Positions 53,052-61,169 are shown, numbered from the stretch's first letter. The stretch is DNA of 64,000 nucleotides from JAVBSC01 sp031547305 (GCA_031547305.1 JAVBSC010000039.1:20915-84914), one strand, 5' to 3'. Notes: generated from the sequence alone by a model not told the origin. Program-made: numbers and translations.

Positions 53052-55006
53052 AACTCGGAGTTTTCATCTGCCATTGCGGCAGCAACATAGCCGGCACCGT
53101 GGATTGCGCGAAGGTGGCCGAAGCGGCCAAACTCATGCCGGACGTGGCCTTTGCCTCGGATACCATGTACGCCTGTTCCGAACCCGGGCAGGAAAGCATT
53201 GTCAGCGCAATCAAGGAATACGGACTGACCGGCGTGGTGGTGGCTTCCTGCACCCCGCGCATGCACGAGCCCACCTTCCGCCGTACTGTGGAACGGGCCG
53301 GCCTGAACCGCTACATGTTTGAAATGGCCAACATCCGCGAGCACGTCTCCTGGATTGGCAAAGACAAGGACGCCAATACCAACAAGGCTGTAGAACTTGT
53401 GCGCATGGCCGTGGAAAAGCTGCGCCTGAACAAGGCGCTCATACCCAAAAAGTTCGACGTCACCAAAAAAGTCCTGGTCATCGGCGGCGGAGTTGCCGGC
53501 ATCCAGGCCGCCCTGGACTGCGCGGACGCCGGCCTGGACGTCATTCTGGTGGAGCGCGAGCCGACCATTGGCGGCAAGATGGCCAAGCTGGACAAAACTT
53601 TCCCCACCGTGGACTGTTCCAGTTGCATCCTGGGACCGCGCATGGTGGACATTGCCCAGCACGAGCGCATCACCCTGTACGCGGCCGCGGAACTGGAATC
53701 CGCCTCCGGCTACGTGGGCAACTTCGACATCAGCATCCGCAAAAAAGCCACCTACGTGGATTGGGAAAAATGCACCGGTTGCGGCCTGTGCACGGAAAAA
53801 TGCCCGGCGAAAAAATCTTTTGACCGCTTTAACGAAGGCGTGGGCCCCACCACGGCCATCACCATCGCCTTTCCCCAGGCCATTCCCAAGAAAGCGGCCA
53901 TTGATCCCAAGTACTGCCGCCAGTTCCTCACCGGCAAGTGCGGCGTCTGCCAGAAGATCTGCCCCACCGGCGCGGTGAACTACCAGCAGCAGGAAGAAGT
54001 CGTCACCGACAAGGTCGGGGCCATTGTGGCCGCCACCGGCTATGACCTCTTTGACTGGACCGTTTACGGCGAATATGGCGGCGGACGCTACCCGGACGTG
54101 ATCACCTCGCTCCAGTACGAGCGCCTGCTCTCCGCCTCCGGCCCCACCGGCGGGCACATCAAGCGCCCGTCAGACGGCAAGGAGCCCAAAAACATCGTCT
54201 TCATCCAGTGCGTGGGGTCGCGAGATCCTTCCGTGGACCGGCCGTACTGCTCCGGATTCTGCTGCATGTATACGGCCAAACAGGCCATTCTGACCAAAGA
54301 CCACATTCCGGATTCCCAGAGCTACGTCTTTTACATGGACATCCGCTCTCCCGGCAAGATGTACGACGAATTCACCCGCCGCGTGCAGGAGGAATACGGG
54401 GCCAACTACATCCGCGGCCGCGTCTCCATGGTCTATCCGGACGGCGACAAGCTCATCGTCAAGGGCCAGGATACACTCATCGGCGCGCAGGTGGAGATTG
54501 AAGCCGACCTGGTCGTTCTGGCCGTCGGCGGAGAAGCGGCCAAAAATTCCCCGCACCTGGCGGAAAAGCTGCGCATCTCCTACGATAAAGACGGCTTCTT
54601 CATGGAAGGCCACCCCAAGCTCAAACCGGTGGAAACAAACACCGCCGGCGTGTTCCTGGCCGGTTCCTGCCAGGGTCTCAAGGATATCCCGTCCTCCGTG
54701 GCCCAGGGCAGCGCCGCGGCCGCGAAAGTGCTCGGCCTGCTCTCCCGCGACCAGCTTGAAAGCGACCCGCAAATCGCCCAGGTGGATATCAAACGCTGCA
54801 TCGGCTGCGGCAAATGCATCAATGTCTGCCCCTTCGGGGCCATCCGCGAAATCGACTTCCGCGGCCAGCCCAAGGCCGAGGTCATTGAGGCGGTCTGTCA
54901 GGGCTGCGGCTTGTGCAACGCCACCTGCCCGCAGGGAGCCGTACAGCTTTCTCACTTTACAGATAACCAGGTTCTGGCGGAAGTGGAGGCCTTATGTCGG
55001 TGTTAG
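53048..55006 (+). CDS. hdrA: heterodisulfide reductase subunit A (flavin-bifurcating)
   Basis: The 652-residue flavoprotein core of the complex, which can split electron pairs at its FAD. It begins with a CHCGSN segment and then has the FAD-binding VLVIGGGVAGIQAALDCA (about 140-157) with PTVDCSSCILGPRMVD. Ferredoxin-type clusters are CTGCGLCTEKCP (about 243-254), CGVCQKICP, and a C-terminal pair CIGCGKCINVCP and CQGCGLCNATCP. It takes electrons via FlxD and passes them to ferredoxin and HdrBC. Both ends overlap neighbouring genes (4 bases with hdrB, 13 with flxD). Confidence 0.94.
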   Translation: MKLGVFICHCGSNIAGTVDCAKVAEAAKLMPDVAFASDTMYACSEPGQESIVSAIKEYGLTGVVVASCTPRMHEPTFRRTVERAGLNRYMFEMANIREHVSWIGKDKDANTNKAVELVRMAVEKLRLNKALIPKKFDVTKKVLVIGGGVAGIQAALDCADAGLDVILVEREPTIGGKMAKLDKTFPTVDCSSCILGPRMVDIAQHERITLYAAAELESASGYVGNFDISIRKKATYVDWEKCTGCGLCTEKCPAKKSFDRFNEGVGPTTAITIAFPQAIPKKAAIDPKYCRQFLTGKCGVCQKICPTGAVNYQQQEEVVTDKVGAIVAATGYDLFDWTVYGEYGGGRYPDVITSLQYERLLSASGPTGGHIKRPSDGKEPKNIVFIQCVGSRDPSVDRPYCSGFCCMYTAKQAILTKDHIPDSQSYVFYMDIRSPGKMYDEFTRRVQEEYGANYIRGRVSMVYPDGDKLIVKGQDTLIGAQVEIEADLVVLAVGGEAAKNSPHLAEKLRISYDKDGFFMEGHPKLKPVETNTAGVFLAGSCQGLKDIPSSVAQGSAAAAKVLGLLSRDQLESDPQIAQVDIKRCIGCGKCINVCPFGAIREIDFRGQPKAEVIEAVCQGCGLCNATCPQGAVQLSHFTDNQVLAEVEALCRC

Positions 55007-55455
55007 AAGGCAAGGAACTGCGCATAGTCGGATTTTTGTGCAACTGGTGCTCCTACGGTGGCGCGGATACCGCCGGCGTGGGCCGCTTCGGCCAGCCCAC
55101 GGACCTGCGGATAGTCCGCCTGCCCTGCTCCGGACGCATCAACCCCCTGTTCGTCATGAAAGCTCTGCTTTCCGGCGCTGACGGCGTGCTGGTTTCCGGC
55201 TGCCACCCCCGCGACTGCCACTACGCGGAAGGCAATTTCTACGCCCGCCGCAGGCTGGAAGTGGTCAAACGCATGCTGCCGGTCCTGGGCATTGATCCGC
55301 GCCGCTTCGAATATACCTGGGTCTCCGCCTCCGAAGGCCAGCGCTGGCAAAAAGTCGTCAGCGACTTCACCGCCCAGATCCACGAACTCGGTCCGGCCAG
55401 ACATCTGCCGGAATCCGACGAACTGGAAGGCCTGCTGGCTTGCATGGAAAATTGA
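54994..55455 (+). CDS. flxD: MvhD/FlxD-like [2Fe-2S] electron-transfer subunit
   Basis: A 153-residue protein of the MvhD family, which links a dehydrogenase module to HdrA. Cysteines are in FLCNWCSYGGAD, LPCSGRINP and SGCHPRDCHY, the usual five-cysteine [2Fe-2S] arrangement. The gene overlaps hdrA by 13 bases. In this operon the partner module is FlxABC, which should oxidise NADH, not hydrogen. The 230-base gap to the next gene is filled by a repeat-like sequence. Confidence 0.9.
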   Translation: MSVLEGKELRIVGFLCNWCSYGGADTAGVGRFGQPTDLRIVRLPCSGRINPLFVMKALLSGADGVLVSGCHPRDCHYAEGNFYARRRLEVVKRMLPVLGIDPRRFEYTWVSASEGQRWQKVVSDFTAQIHELGPARHLPESDELEGLLACMEN

Positions 55456-55688
55456 TTGATTGGATGAAGCCAATCTATTTTTAATAGCGGGGTTCTGCCC
55501 CGCACCCAGCCAAGGGGCGGCGCCCCTTGGAACTCATTCAGGGTCGCGCTCGCTTTGGTCAAAACAATACGCTGAAAGCGCTGCTGAACTTTCAGACCAA
55601 AACGAACGCGGCCCAGAAAGGGGTTCCGGGGCCGGTGGGCCCCGGCGGGGTCTGGGGCGGAGCCCCGGCATTCAATAAGGAGCTAGAT
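55456..55688. repeat. GC-rich hairpin-forming element between flxD and flxC
   Basis: The gap holds several short GC palindromes: GGGGTTCTGCCCC (55491-55503), CCAAGGGGCGGCGCCCCTTGG (55511-55531) and GGGGCCGGTGGGCCCC (55629-55644). The composition differs from the dense operon around it, where all other junctions overlap. It looks like a repetitive extragenic element inserted into the operon. A frame is open through it into flxC, but the codons are atypical. Confidence 0.55.
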
Positions 55689-56654
55689 GTGTCTGTACAA
55701 GAGCAGCTCAAGAAAATAATTCTGGAAGTGCTTCCGGATGTGGAGTGCGTGATTGGCTGGGGACCGGGGCCGGATCCGGCGCACGGTTCGCCGTTTTTCA
55801 TGCGCAAACCGGAGGATGTGGACAAATTCGCGGTCGGGCCGTTGGCCGTGCAGAATCCCGCTTTATTTTTGCCGGAATACAAAGGCAAAAAAGTGGGGAT
55901 TGTGGTCAAGGGCTGCGATTCCCGCTCCATTGGGGAACTGATTGCCGAAAATCTGATCAAGCGCGAGGAAGTGGTGATTATCGGCTTCCCTTGCGAGGGC
56001 GTGGCGGATCTGGACAAGCTGGCCGCCAGGCTGGCGGACGCCGGCGAACTGGGCGAGGTGAGCGCAATCGAGGCGAGCGGCAAAAGCCTGAAGGTGAACA
56101 TTGCCGGGCAGGAGCGCGAAGTGGCCATGAAGGATGTGGAAGCGGACAAATGCGGCCGCTGCCGCTACCCCAACGCGGTGTTCCACGACTACTTCGCCGG
56201 CATACCGGGCAAAGCTGTGGCGGAAAGTGACGAATACGCGGATCTGGCCGCTTTTGAGGCTTTGCCGCTGGAAGAGCGCCTGGCCTTCTGGGAAAAAGAA
56301 ATGTCCCGCTGCATCCGCTGCCATGCCTGCCGCAACGCCTGCCCCATGTGCGTGTGCCGGGATCACTGCGTGGCTTCCAGCCGCGAGCCGCACTGGCTTA
56401 CCCAGACGGATTCCGTGCGCGACAAGCTGTTTTTCCAGATCATCCACGCCGTGCACCTGGCCGGACGCTGTACCGGCTGCGGCGAATGCCAGCGGGCCTG
56501 CCCGGTGGGATTGCCCGTCCTGCTGCTCAAGCGCAGCTTAAGCCGCAGCGTGGAGGGATTGTTCGACTACCAGGCCGGGGTGAGCACCGAAGATACCCCG
56601 CCGCTTCTGACCTTCCAGGTTGAAGAAGCCAAGATCAAGGAAAGGGAGTGGTAA
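55689..56654 (+). CDS. flxC: FlxC-like [4Fe-4S] protein
   Basis: A 321-residue cytoplasmic iron-sulfur protein. The N-terminal half (VKGCDSRSIGELI, GFPCEGVADLDKL) resembles FdhB/FrhB-type nucleotide or flavin modules. Clusters are suggested by CGRCRYPN, CIRCHACRNACPMCVC (about 210-225) and CTGCGECQRACPVG (about 270-283). The B/C naming is by operon position. A GTG at 55689 with AAGGAG upstream is chosen; the open frame 54 codons further back lies in the repeat-like gap. It should carry electrons from FlxA toward FlxD-HdrA. The stop overlaps the flxB start by one base. Confidence 0.85.
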   Translation: MSVQEQLKKIILEVLPDVECVIGWGPGPDPAHGSPFFMRKPEDVDKFAVGPLAVQNPALFLPEYKGKKVGIVVKGCDSRSIGELIAENLIKREEVVIIGFPCEGVADLDKLAARLADAGELGEVSAIEASGKSLKVNIAGQEREVAMKDVEADKCGRCRYPNAVFHDYFAGIPGKAVAESDEYADLAAFEALPLEERLAFWEKEMSRCIRCHACRNACPMCVCRDHCVASSREPHWLTQTDSVRDKLFFQIIHAVHLAGRCTGCGECQRACPVGLPVLLLKRSLSRSVEGLFDYQAGVSTEDTPPLLTFQVEEAKIKEREW

Positions 56655-57757
56655 TGAGCGGCAGCAAATTCATCGCCCGCGCCGATATTCCGGCCTGGCT
56701 CAAGGAACTCTCCTCAAGTTACGAGGTGTTCGCCCCGCGCGTGGAAGGGCAGACCAAACCCGGCGCCGGCGGCGCCACGGCCGTGGTCTACCGGCTCTAC
56801 ACCCCGGAAGCCGGGATCGAGCTGGATAAAAAGCCCACCGAGTCCGCCAAGCACGCTATATTCCCGCGCAGCGAAGCGCTTTTGACCTACCATCGCGTCA
56901 AGAAGCCGGAAAATCCCGGCCAGACTGACTTGATCCTGAAGGAGCCGGCCGATCCGGCCCCCAGGCTGGTCTTTGGCCTGCTCTCCTGCGACGCGCGCGG
57001 CTTTTTGGTTTTTGACCCGGTCTACGACGGCTGCGGCACCGGCGGCAAGGCCAAAGACCCGTACTATCTGAAACGCCGGGACAATACCGTGCTGATCGTG
57101 CGGGCCTGCGATAAAGTGCTCTCCTCCTGCTTCTGTCACTGGGTGGGCGGCGGGCCGGCTTCCACGGAAGGCGCGGACGTGCTGGCCACGGAAGTGGCGG
57201 ACGGATTTTTGCTGGAACCCGTGAGCGAGCGCGGGGCAAAAACCTTGGAGTCAAAGCTGCTTAAAGACGGGTCGGACAAAGAAGCGGCGGCAAAAACAGC
57301 GCACGAGGCGGCAACAAAGGCCCTGGGCGAAGCCCCGGACCTGGGGAAAGCGCCGGAAGCCCTGCTGGCCCGCTTTGACGACGCAACCTTCTGGCGCGAC
57401 GAATCCGGGCACTGTATTTCCTGCGGAGCCTGCACTTACCTGTGCCCGACCTGCTATTGCTTCTCCATCACCGACGAAGGAGCCGGCCTTAACGGGGTGC
57501 GGGCCAGAAACTGGGACGCCTGCATGACCCCGCTCTTCACCCTGGAGGCCAGCGGCCACAACCCGCGCACCGGCAAAGCCCAACGCCTGCGGAACCGGGT
57601 GGGGCACAAGTTTTCCTATTACCCCGGCATCCACAATGGCCGCATCGCCTGCTGCGGTTGCGGGCGCTGCATCAAGAGCTGTCCGTCTTCAGTGGATATC
57701 CGCCGCATCGTGACCGATGCCATCAACGCCAAAGATTCCAAGGAGGCCGGCAAATAA
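56654..57757 (+). CDS. flxB: FlxB-like [4Fe-4S] dicluster protein
   Basis: A 367-residue iron-sulfur protein related to the A subunit of anaerobic sulfite reductase and to hydrogenase iron-sulfur subunits. The C-terminal part has two cluster motifs: CISCGACTYLCPTCYC (about 256-271) and CCGCGRCIKSCP (about 336-347). Further Cys-rich strands lie near SCDARG and RACDKVLSSCFCHW. With FlxA it should accept electrons from NAD(P)H. ATG at 56654 inside TAATG; the stop overlaps the next start in the same way, giving tight coupling. Confidence 0.85.
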   Translation: MSGSKFIARADIPAWLKELSSSYEVFAPRVEGQTKPGAGGATAVVYRLYTPEAGIELDKKPTESAKHAIFPRSEALLTYHRVKKPENPGQTDLILKEPADPAPRLVFGLLSCDARGFLVFDPVYDGCGTGGKAKDPYYLKRRDNTVLIVRACDKVLSSCFCHWVGGGPASTEGADVLATEVADGFLLEPVSERGAKTLESKLLKDGSDKEAAAKTAHEAATKALGEAPDLGKAPEALLARFDDATFWRDESGHCISCGACTYLCPTCYCFSITDEGAGLNGVRARNWDACMTPLFTLEASGHNPRTGKAQRLRNRVGHKFSYYPGIHNGRIACCGCGRCIKSCPSSVDIRRIVTDAINAKDSKEAGK

Positions 57758-58632
57758 TGGCTACCCAAAACGCGGCCGTAAGCCTTCCAAAATACGAACC
57801 CGGCCTGTCCAACCCCTACCTGCCCCATGTGGCCACCGTGGTTGAGACGATTCGGGAAACGCACAACATCATGACCTTCCGCGTCCGCCTGGACGACGAG
57901 GCGGCGCACGAGGCCTTCAGCTTCATGCCCGGCCAGGTTGGCCAGCTCTCCATGTTCGGCGTGGGTGAATCCACTTTTGTCATCAATTCCCCGCCCACGC
58001 GCAAAGACTATTTGCAGTTCAGCGTCATGCGCGCCGGGGAAGTGACCACCGCCCTGCACACGCTGTCCGCCGGCGACAAAATCGGCGTGCGCGCCCCCCT
58101 GGGCAACCACTTCCCGGTGGAGGCCATGAAGGGCAAGGACATCGTCTTCGTGGGCGGCGGCATCGGCATGGCCCCCCTGCGCACCCTGTTCCTGTACATG
58201 CTGGACAACCGCAAGGATTACGGCAAGATCAGCCTGCTCTACGGGGCCAGATCCCCGAAGGACATGGCTTTTTCCTACGAACTGCCGGAATGGCTGGGCC
58301 GCAAGGACGTGGAAGCCGTCCTGACCATCGACGCGCCCTTTGAAGGCTGGGAGCACAAGGTCGGGCTCATCCCCAACGTGCTTCTGGAAATGGCCCCCTC
58401 GCCCAAAAACTGCGTGGCTGTGACCTGCGGCCCGCCCATCATGATCAAGTTCACCCTCCAGGCCCTGGACAAGCTCCAGTTCGCGCCCGAGCAGATCATC
58501 ACCACCCTGGAACGGCGCATGAAGTGCGGCATAGGCATCTGCGGCCGCTGCAACATCGGCGGCAAATACGTCTGCGTGGACGGCCCGGTGTTCACTTACG
58601 CGCAGTTGAAAGACATGCCCAATGAATTGTAA
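57757..58632 (+). CDS. flxA: FlxA-like FAD/NAD(P)-binding oxidoreductase
   Basis: A 291-residue protein of the dihydroorotate dehydrogenase electron-transfer/sulfite reductase B family. It has an FAD-binding beta-barrel (about 20-105; MPGQVGQLSMFGVGE), an NAD(P)-binding domain with FVGGGIGMAPLRTLF (about 130-144) and CGPPIMIK, and a C-terminal [2Fe-2S] segment CGIGICGRCNIGGKYVC. It oxidises NADH (or reduces NAD+) and feeds the FlxBCD-HdrABC chain. It is the last gene of the operon; a perfect inverted-repeat terminator follows. Confidence 0.9.
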   Translation: MATQNAAVSLPKYEPGLSNPYLPHVATVVETIRETHNIMTFRVRLDDEAAHEAFSFMPGQVGQLSMFGVGESTFVINSPPTRKDYLQFSVMRAGEVTTALHTLSAGDKIGVRAPLGNHFPVEAMKGKDIVFVGGGIGMAPLRTLFLYMLDNRKDYGKISLLYGARSPKDMAFSYELPEWLGRKDVEAVLTIDAPFEGWEHKVGLIPNVLLEMAPSPKNCVAVTCGPPIMIKFTLQALDKLQFAPEQIITTLERRMKCGIGICGRCNIGGKYVCVDGPVFTYAQLKDMPNEL

Positions 58633-58655
58633 GCGGCTGGGGAGCCTGAGTTGAC

Positions 58656-58705
58656 CGCGTAAAATAAAACCCCCGGCGGGATTGCCGGGGGTTTTATTTT
58701 ACGCG
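58656..58705. terminator. bidirectional terminator between flxA and the first TPIPG-tail gene
   Basis: The 22-base arms (58656-58677 and 58684-58705) are perfectly complementary around a 6-base loop, with A/T-rich outer parts suiting both strands. Confidence 0.9.
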
Positions 58706-58726
58706 TTTTCCCAGAACGGATTGACT

Positions 58727-59413
58727 TTATGCGGCGGCCAGGGCCTTGGCCCCGCGGCGCTTCATCGCCATCAGTCCCGCCAGGCCGCTGCCCAGCAGCC
58801 ATACCGCGCCGGGAATGGGCGTGTAGGTGAACTGGACAAGGTTCTGGTAATTGCCCTGATTCAACCAGACGCTGAGTTCCACATGGCCCTTGAGGCCGCC
58901 GCCCAAGGCCGCGGCGTACAGTGAGTCAAAGGCTCCCCGCAGGGCCTGATAGTTGGGGTCGGCGGAAGACACGTAGAAATCACCGCTGCTCAGGCTGTAC
59001 GGAGAAGAGCTTTCCTCCATGGCTTCCCATACGGCAAGCTGGAGCACCCGCTTGTACAGGTCGGCATTCGCGCCGTTGGCCAGAATGGTCGGATAGGCGG
59101 CCTTGATCATGCCCTCCATGAAATCATACTTGCCCCCGAGTATGGCCCGCGCGTCCGGGGCCTTTGCGTAGGTCAAGTCCGTATTTTTAACGATATTCTT
59201 GGTCACATCAAGGCAAAAGGCGTTGAAGTTGTCCCCGGTGGTTTTGTCGCTGATGAAAAACATGGACGGAGTAGTGCTCTTCAGGTCGCCATCCAGGCGG
59301 TACTTCACACTCTCGCCGCCTTCGGAGTGCGTATACACCAACGTATCGGCCCAGGCCGCTCCCGCGACGCTCAAAACAACCAGACAGGCAACCAGTGCAA
59401 AACATTTTTTCAT
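58727..59413 (-). CDS. exosortase-sorted surface protein with TPIPG-CTERM tail, possible thioester domain (1)
   Basis: A 228-residue exported protein. A signal peptide (1-22, ending AAWA) is followed by a beta-rich domain and a PEP-CTERM-like tail: TPIPG (198-202), a hydrophobic helix (about 203-217) and the basic end KRRGAK. This layout matches exosortase substrates, so the exosortase at 10.5 kb is the probable processing enzyme. The domain holds C67 in NAFCLDV and Q125 in VLQLAVWE, 58 residues apart. This C...QxAxW pair looks like the Cys-Gln thioester domain of adhesins; that is inference. GAGGTGAG precedes the ATG. Confidence 0.82.
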   Translation of the reverse strand: MKKCFALVACLVVLSVAGAAWADTLVYTHSEGGESVKYRLDGDLKSTTPSMFFISDKTTGDNFNAFCLDVTKNIVKNTDLTYAKAPDARAILGGKYDFMEGMIKAAYPTILANGANADLYKRVLQLAVWEAMEESSSPYSLSSGDFYVSSADPNYQALRGAFDSLYAAALGGGLKGHVELSVWLNQGNYQNLVQFTYTPIPGAVWLLGSGLAGLMAMKRRGAKALAAA

Positions 59414-59476
59414 GATCTCTCACCTCAATTATAAGAATTAAACAATCAACTTTCCACTATAATTATGTATGCACTG

Positions 59477-59485
59477 ATTATACCA
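59477..59485 (-). promoter_or_regulatory. extended -10 promoter of the first TPIPG-tail gene
   Basis: On the minus strand this reads TGGTATAAT, a perfect TGn extended -10 box with TATAAT. The -35 region is poor, as expected for this class. It sits about 65 bases before the ATG. Confidence 0.5.
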
Positions 59486-59695
59486 AAACTTATGCGCAAA
59501 AATGCCGGTTGGTGTTTTGTGAACGTACCGCCGTCTATTATATGGATTATTCCGGCTGAACAAAAAAAATAACGCGCGCTTTTCCACCGCCGGCCAGGTC
59601 GCATTACGGCGCTCCAGCCAATCGCCCCATTGTTTTGTCCGGTTTATCCGGCAATCTGTCCGAAATTTACGGACACAGACCTCCGCCGAATCGCT

Positions 59696-59722
59696 AGAGC
59701 GATTTCACTTTGAAATTGCTCG
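59696..59722. repeat. dispersed imperfect palindrome (core ACTTTGAAAT)
   Basis: GAGCGATTTCA and TGAAATTGCTC pair across CTT with one G:T wobble. It is related to the palindromes at 13519-13540 and 61022-61051. Confidence 0.45.
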
Positions 59723-59851
59723 GCAGACGCGAAGCGGATGCCCGCGAAGCGTGTAGTTTATCTTGAGAATCTCGCATTGTTACAAGTGAAAGACTATACC
59801 GCTTGCGAAACTTGTATTGTTTAATCTCAAAGTTTAAATGCTCTAAAAGCA

Positions 59852-59879
59852 AAACCCCCGGCTGAAAAACCGGGGGTTT
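59852..59879 (-). terminator. rho-independent terminator of the second TPIPG-tail gene
   Basis: Arms 59870-59879 and 59852-59861 (AAACCCCCGG/CCGGGGGTTT) form a 10-base stem with an 8-base loop, 24 bases after the stop codon on the minus strand; T residues complete it. Confidence 0.85.
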
Positions 59880-59902
59880 CGCGCATTGCATTTTTACTTT
59901 GA

Positions 59903-60568
59903 TTAGGCCTGAACAAGGGCCTTGCGGCGCTTCATCGCCATCAGGCCGGCCAGGCCGCTGCCCAGCAGCCATACCGCGCCGGGAATGGGGGTGGCGGCAT
60001 AGTTGAACTGCAGCAGATTCTGGCTGTATGGGTTCGTCCACAAGGTGAAGGTTACGGCGCCGGAAGCCGCGTTCATGGCCAGGAGATCCTGGAAGGTGGA
60101 GTCGTAGAGCGCACGGCTGGCGTCACCCTGGGAGACCTTGAAATAGCCGTTCAAAAGGCTGTGGGGGTACGTGGTCTCTTCCACTATTTCCCACATGCCG
60201 AGCTGCAGCACCTGCTTGTACAGCTGGGCGTTGGCGCCGTTTTGCAGGATGGTCGGGTAGGCGGCCTTGATTAACTGGGCCATGGAAGACAACTGGCCGG
60301 CGGTGAACACGCTGGCCGGGTCAACCGCCGTGTATTCGTACTGGGTGTTATAATTTATGCCGTGCCCGATATCCACGCAGAACGCCTGGAATCCCTGGCC
60401 GTTCACGGTAATGTCCATGACGCCGGACATGTATGTGTTGGAATGGACCCCCCACTGCACAGCCACATTGCCGCCGTCAACATTGTTCAGGGTAAGCGTA
60501 TCGGCGCCGGCCACGGAGCCGAACCCAAGAGCGCACACAAACATAAGAATCGCGGCCATCTTCTTCAT
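59903..60568 (-). CDS. exosortase-sorted surface protein with TPIPG-CTERM tail, possible thioester domain (2)
   Basis: A 221-residue paralog of the previous protein. A signal peptide (1-22, ending VAGA) leads to a beta-rich domain. The tail has TPIPG (193-197), the helix AVWLLGSGLAGLMAM and basic KRRK. C64 in QAFCVDI and Q122 in VLQLGMWE are again 58 residues apart, and the segment before the Gln (IKAAYPTIL.NGANA) is nearly identical in both paralogs, while other regions have diverged. The tail-coding DNA (69 bases) differs by only 3 bases between the two. AGGGGGA is the ribosome-binding site. It is expected to be cut by the exosortase and held at, or released from, the cell surface. Confidence 0.82.
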   Translation of the reverse strand: MKKMAAILMFVCALGFGSVAGADTLTLNNVDGGNVAVQWGVHSNTYMSGVMDITVNGQGFQAFCVDIGHGINYNTQYEYTAVDPASVFTAGQLSSMAQLIKAAYPTILQNGANAQLYKQVLQLGMWEIVEETTYPHSLLNGYFKVSQGDASRALYDSTFQDLLAMNAASGAVTFTLWTNPYSQNLLQFNYAATPIPGAVWLLGSGLAGLMAMKRRKALVQA

Positions 60569-61169
60569 GATATCCCCCTGGTGGTTTTTAAGTTAATTTT
60601 TCTATGCAAAATAACATTCGAATCACCTATAGCATAAGGCATGCCAAATATGCGCACGCCTATTGAAGCGCCCGATAAACTCAACCAATATACGGCGTTA
60701 ACTCATTATATGCTAACGACTCAACGTAATCTAAAAAAATCCGTCCTGGATAATCGGACTATAAATATAAGTTGCCAAGTATGCTTTTCTTGCAAAAATG
60801 CCCCTTCAGCCATTCCGCAAGCAAATTTCGTCCGACAAAAACGGAATTTGATCTGTGAAAATCGGACACCTTCCCAAGGCGCTTCTTGCGGATAGACGCC
60901 GTCCCAAACGTGCAATTCTTAAATAAATAACGTGAAATCCATGCTTTTTGCGCGCGCGGGGATTGCCATTTGCCGCTTTTTTCCGCAATATGCAGGCGGA
61001 AGACAGGCAATATCCCTTTTTTCAACACCAGAGCGTTTTACTTTGAAATGCCCTGGCGGAGACATACGCGGTATGGCTCCGCGCCCACTTAGGAGCGGGC
61101 CGGCCTTGCCCGCCGCAAGCGATGAGTGTGGCGTTCGAAAGTCAAATCACTTTAAGTTCGGAGGTTCTC
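60569..61169. other. intergenic region upstream of livK
   Basis: About 600 bases separate the divergent second TPIPG-tail gene and livK. Short open frames occur on both strands but lack ribosome-binding sites and family features. The first 300 bases are AT-rich and probably carry the promoters. A palindromic element lies at 61022-61051. No riboswitch that I recognise is present. Confidence 0.45.
61022..61051. repeat. dispersed imperfect palindrome (core ACTTTGAAATGC)
   Basis: CAGAGCGTTTTA and TGAAATGCCCTG flank CTT, pairing with wobble positions and one mismatch. It shares the core TTTNACTTTGAAAT with 59696-59722. Confidence 0.45.

Larger units (their letters stand above)
59414..59851. other. 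intergenic region between the two TPIPG-tail genes
   Basis: About 440 bases with no gene. It contains the promoter of the first TPIPG-tail gene (59477-59485), AT-rich upstream DNA, an imperfect palindrome of the dispersed type (59696-59722) and a related segment at 59823-59846. Confidence 0.5.

Noticed and set aside
52811..54157. 448-codon minus-strand frame opposite hdrB/hdrA
   Set aside because: Antisense of clear iron-sulfur genes; no start signal and low-complexity translation.
55527..55688. 54-codon upstream extension of flxC
   Set aside because: It runs through the palindromic GC element; GTG at 55689 has AAGGAG in front and fits the family start.
60641..60895. 84-codon plus-strand frame upstream of livK
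   Set aside because: No ribosome-binding site, AT-rich, overlapped by minus-strand frames of equal quality; no recognisable motif.
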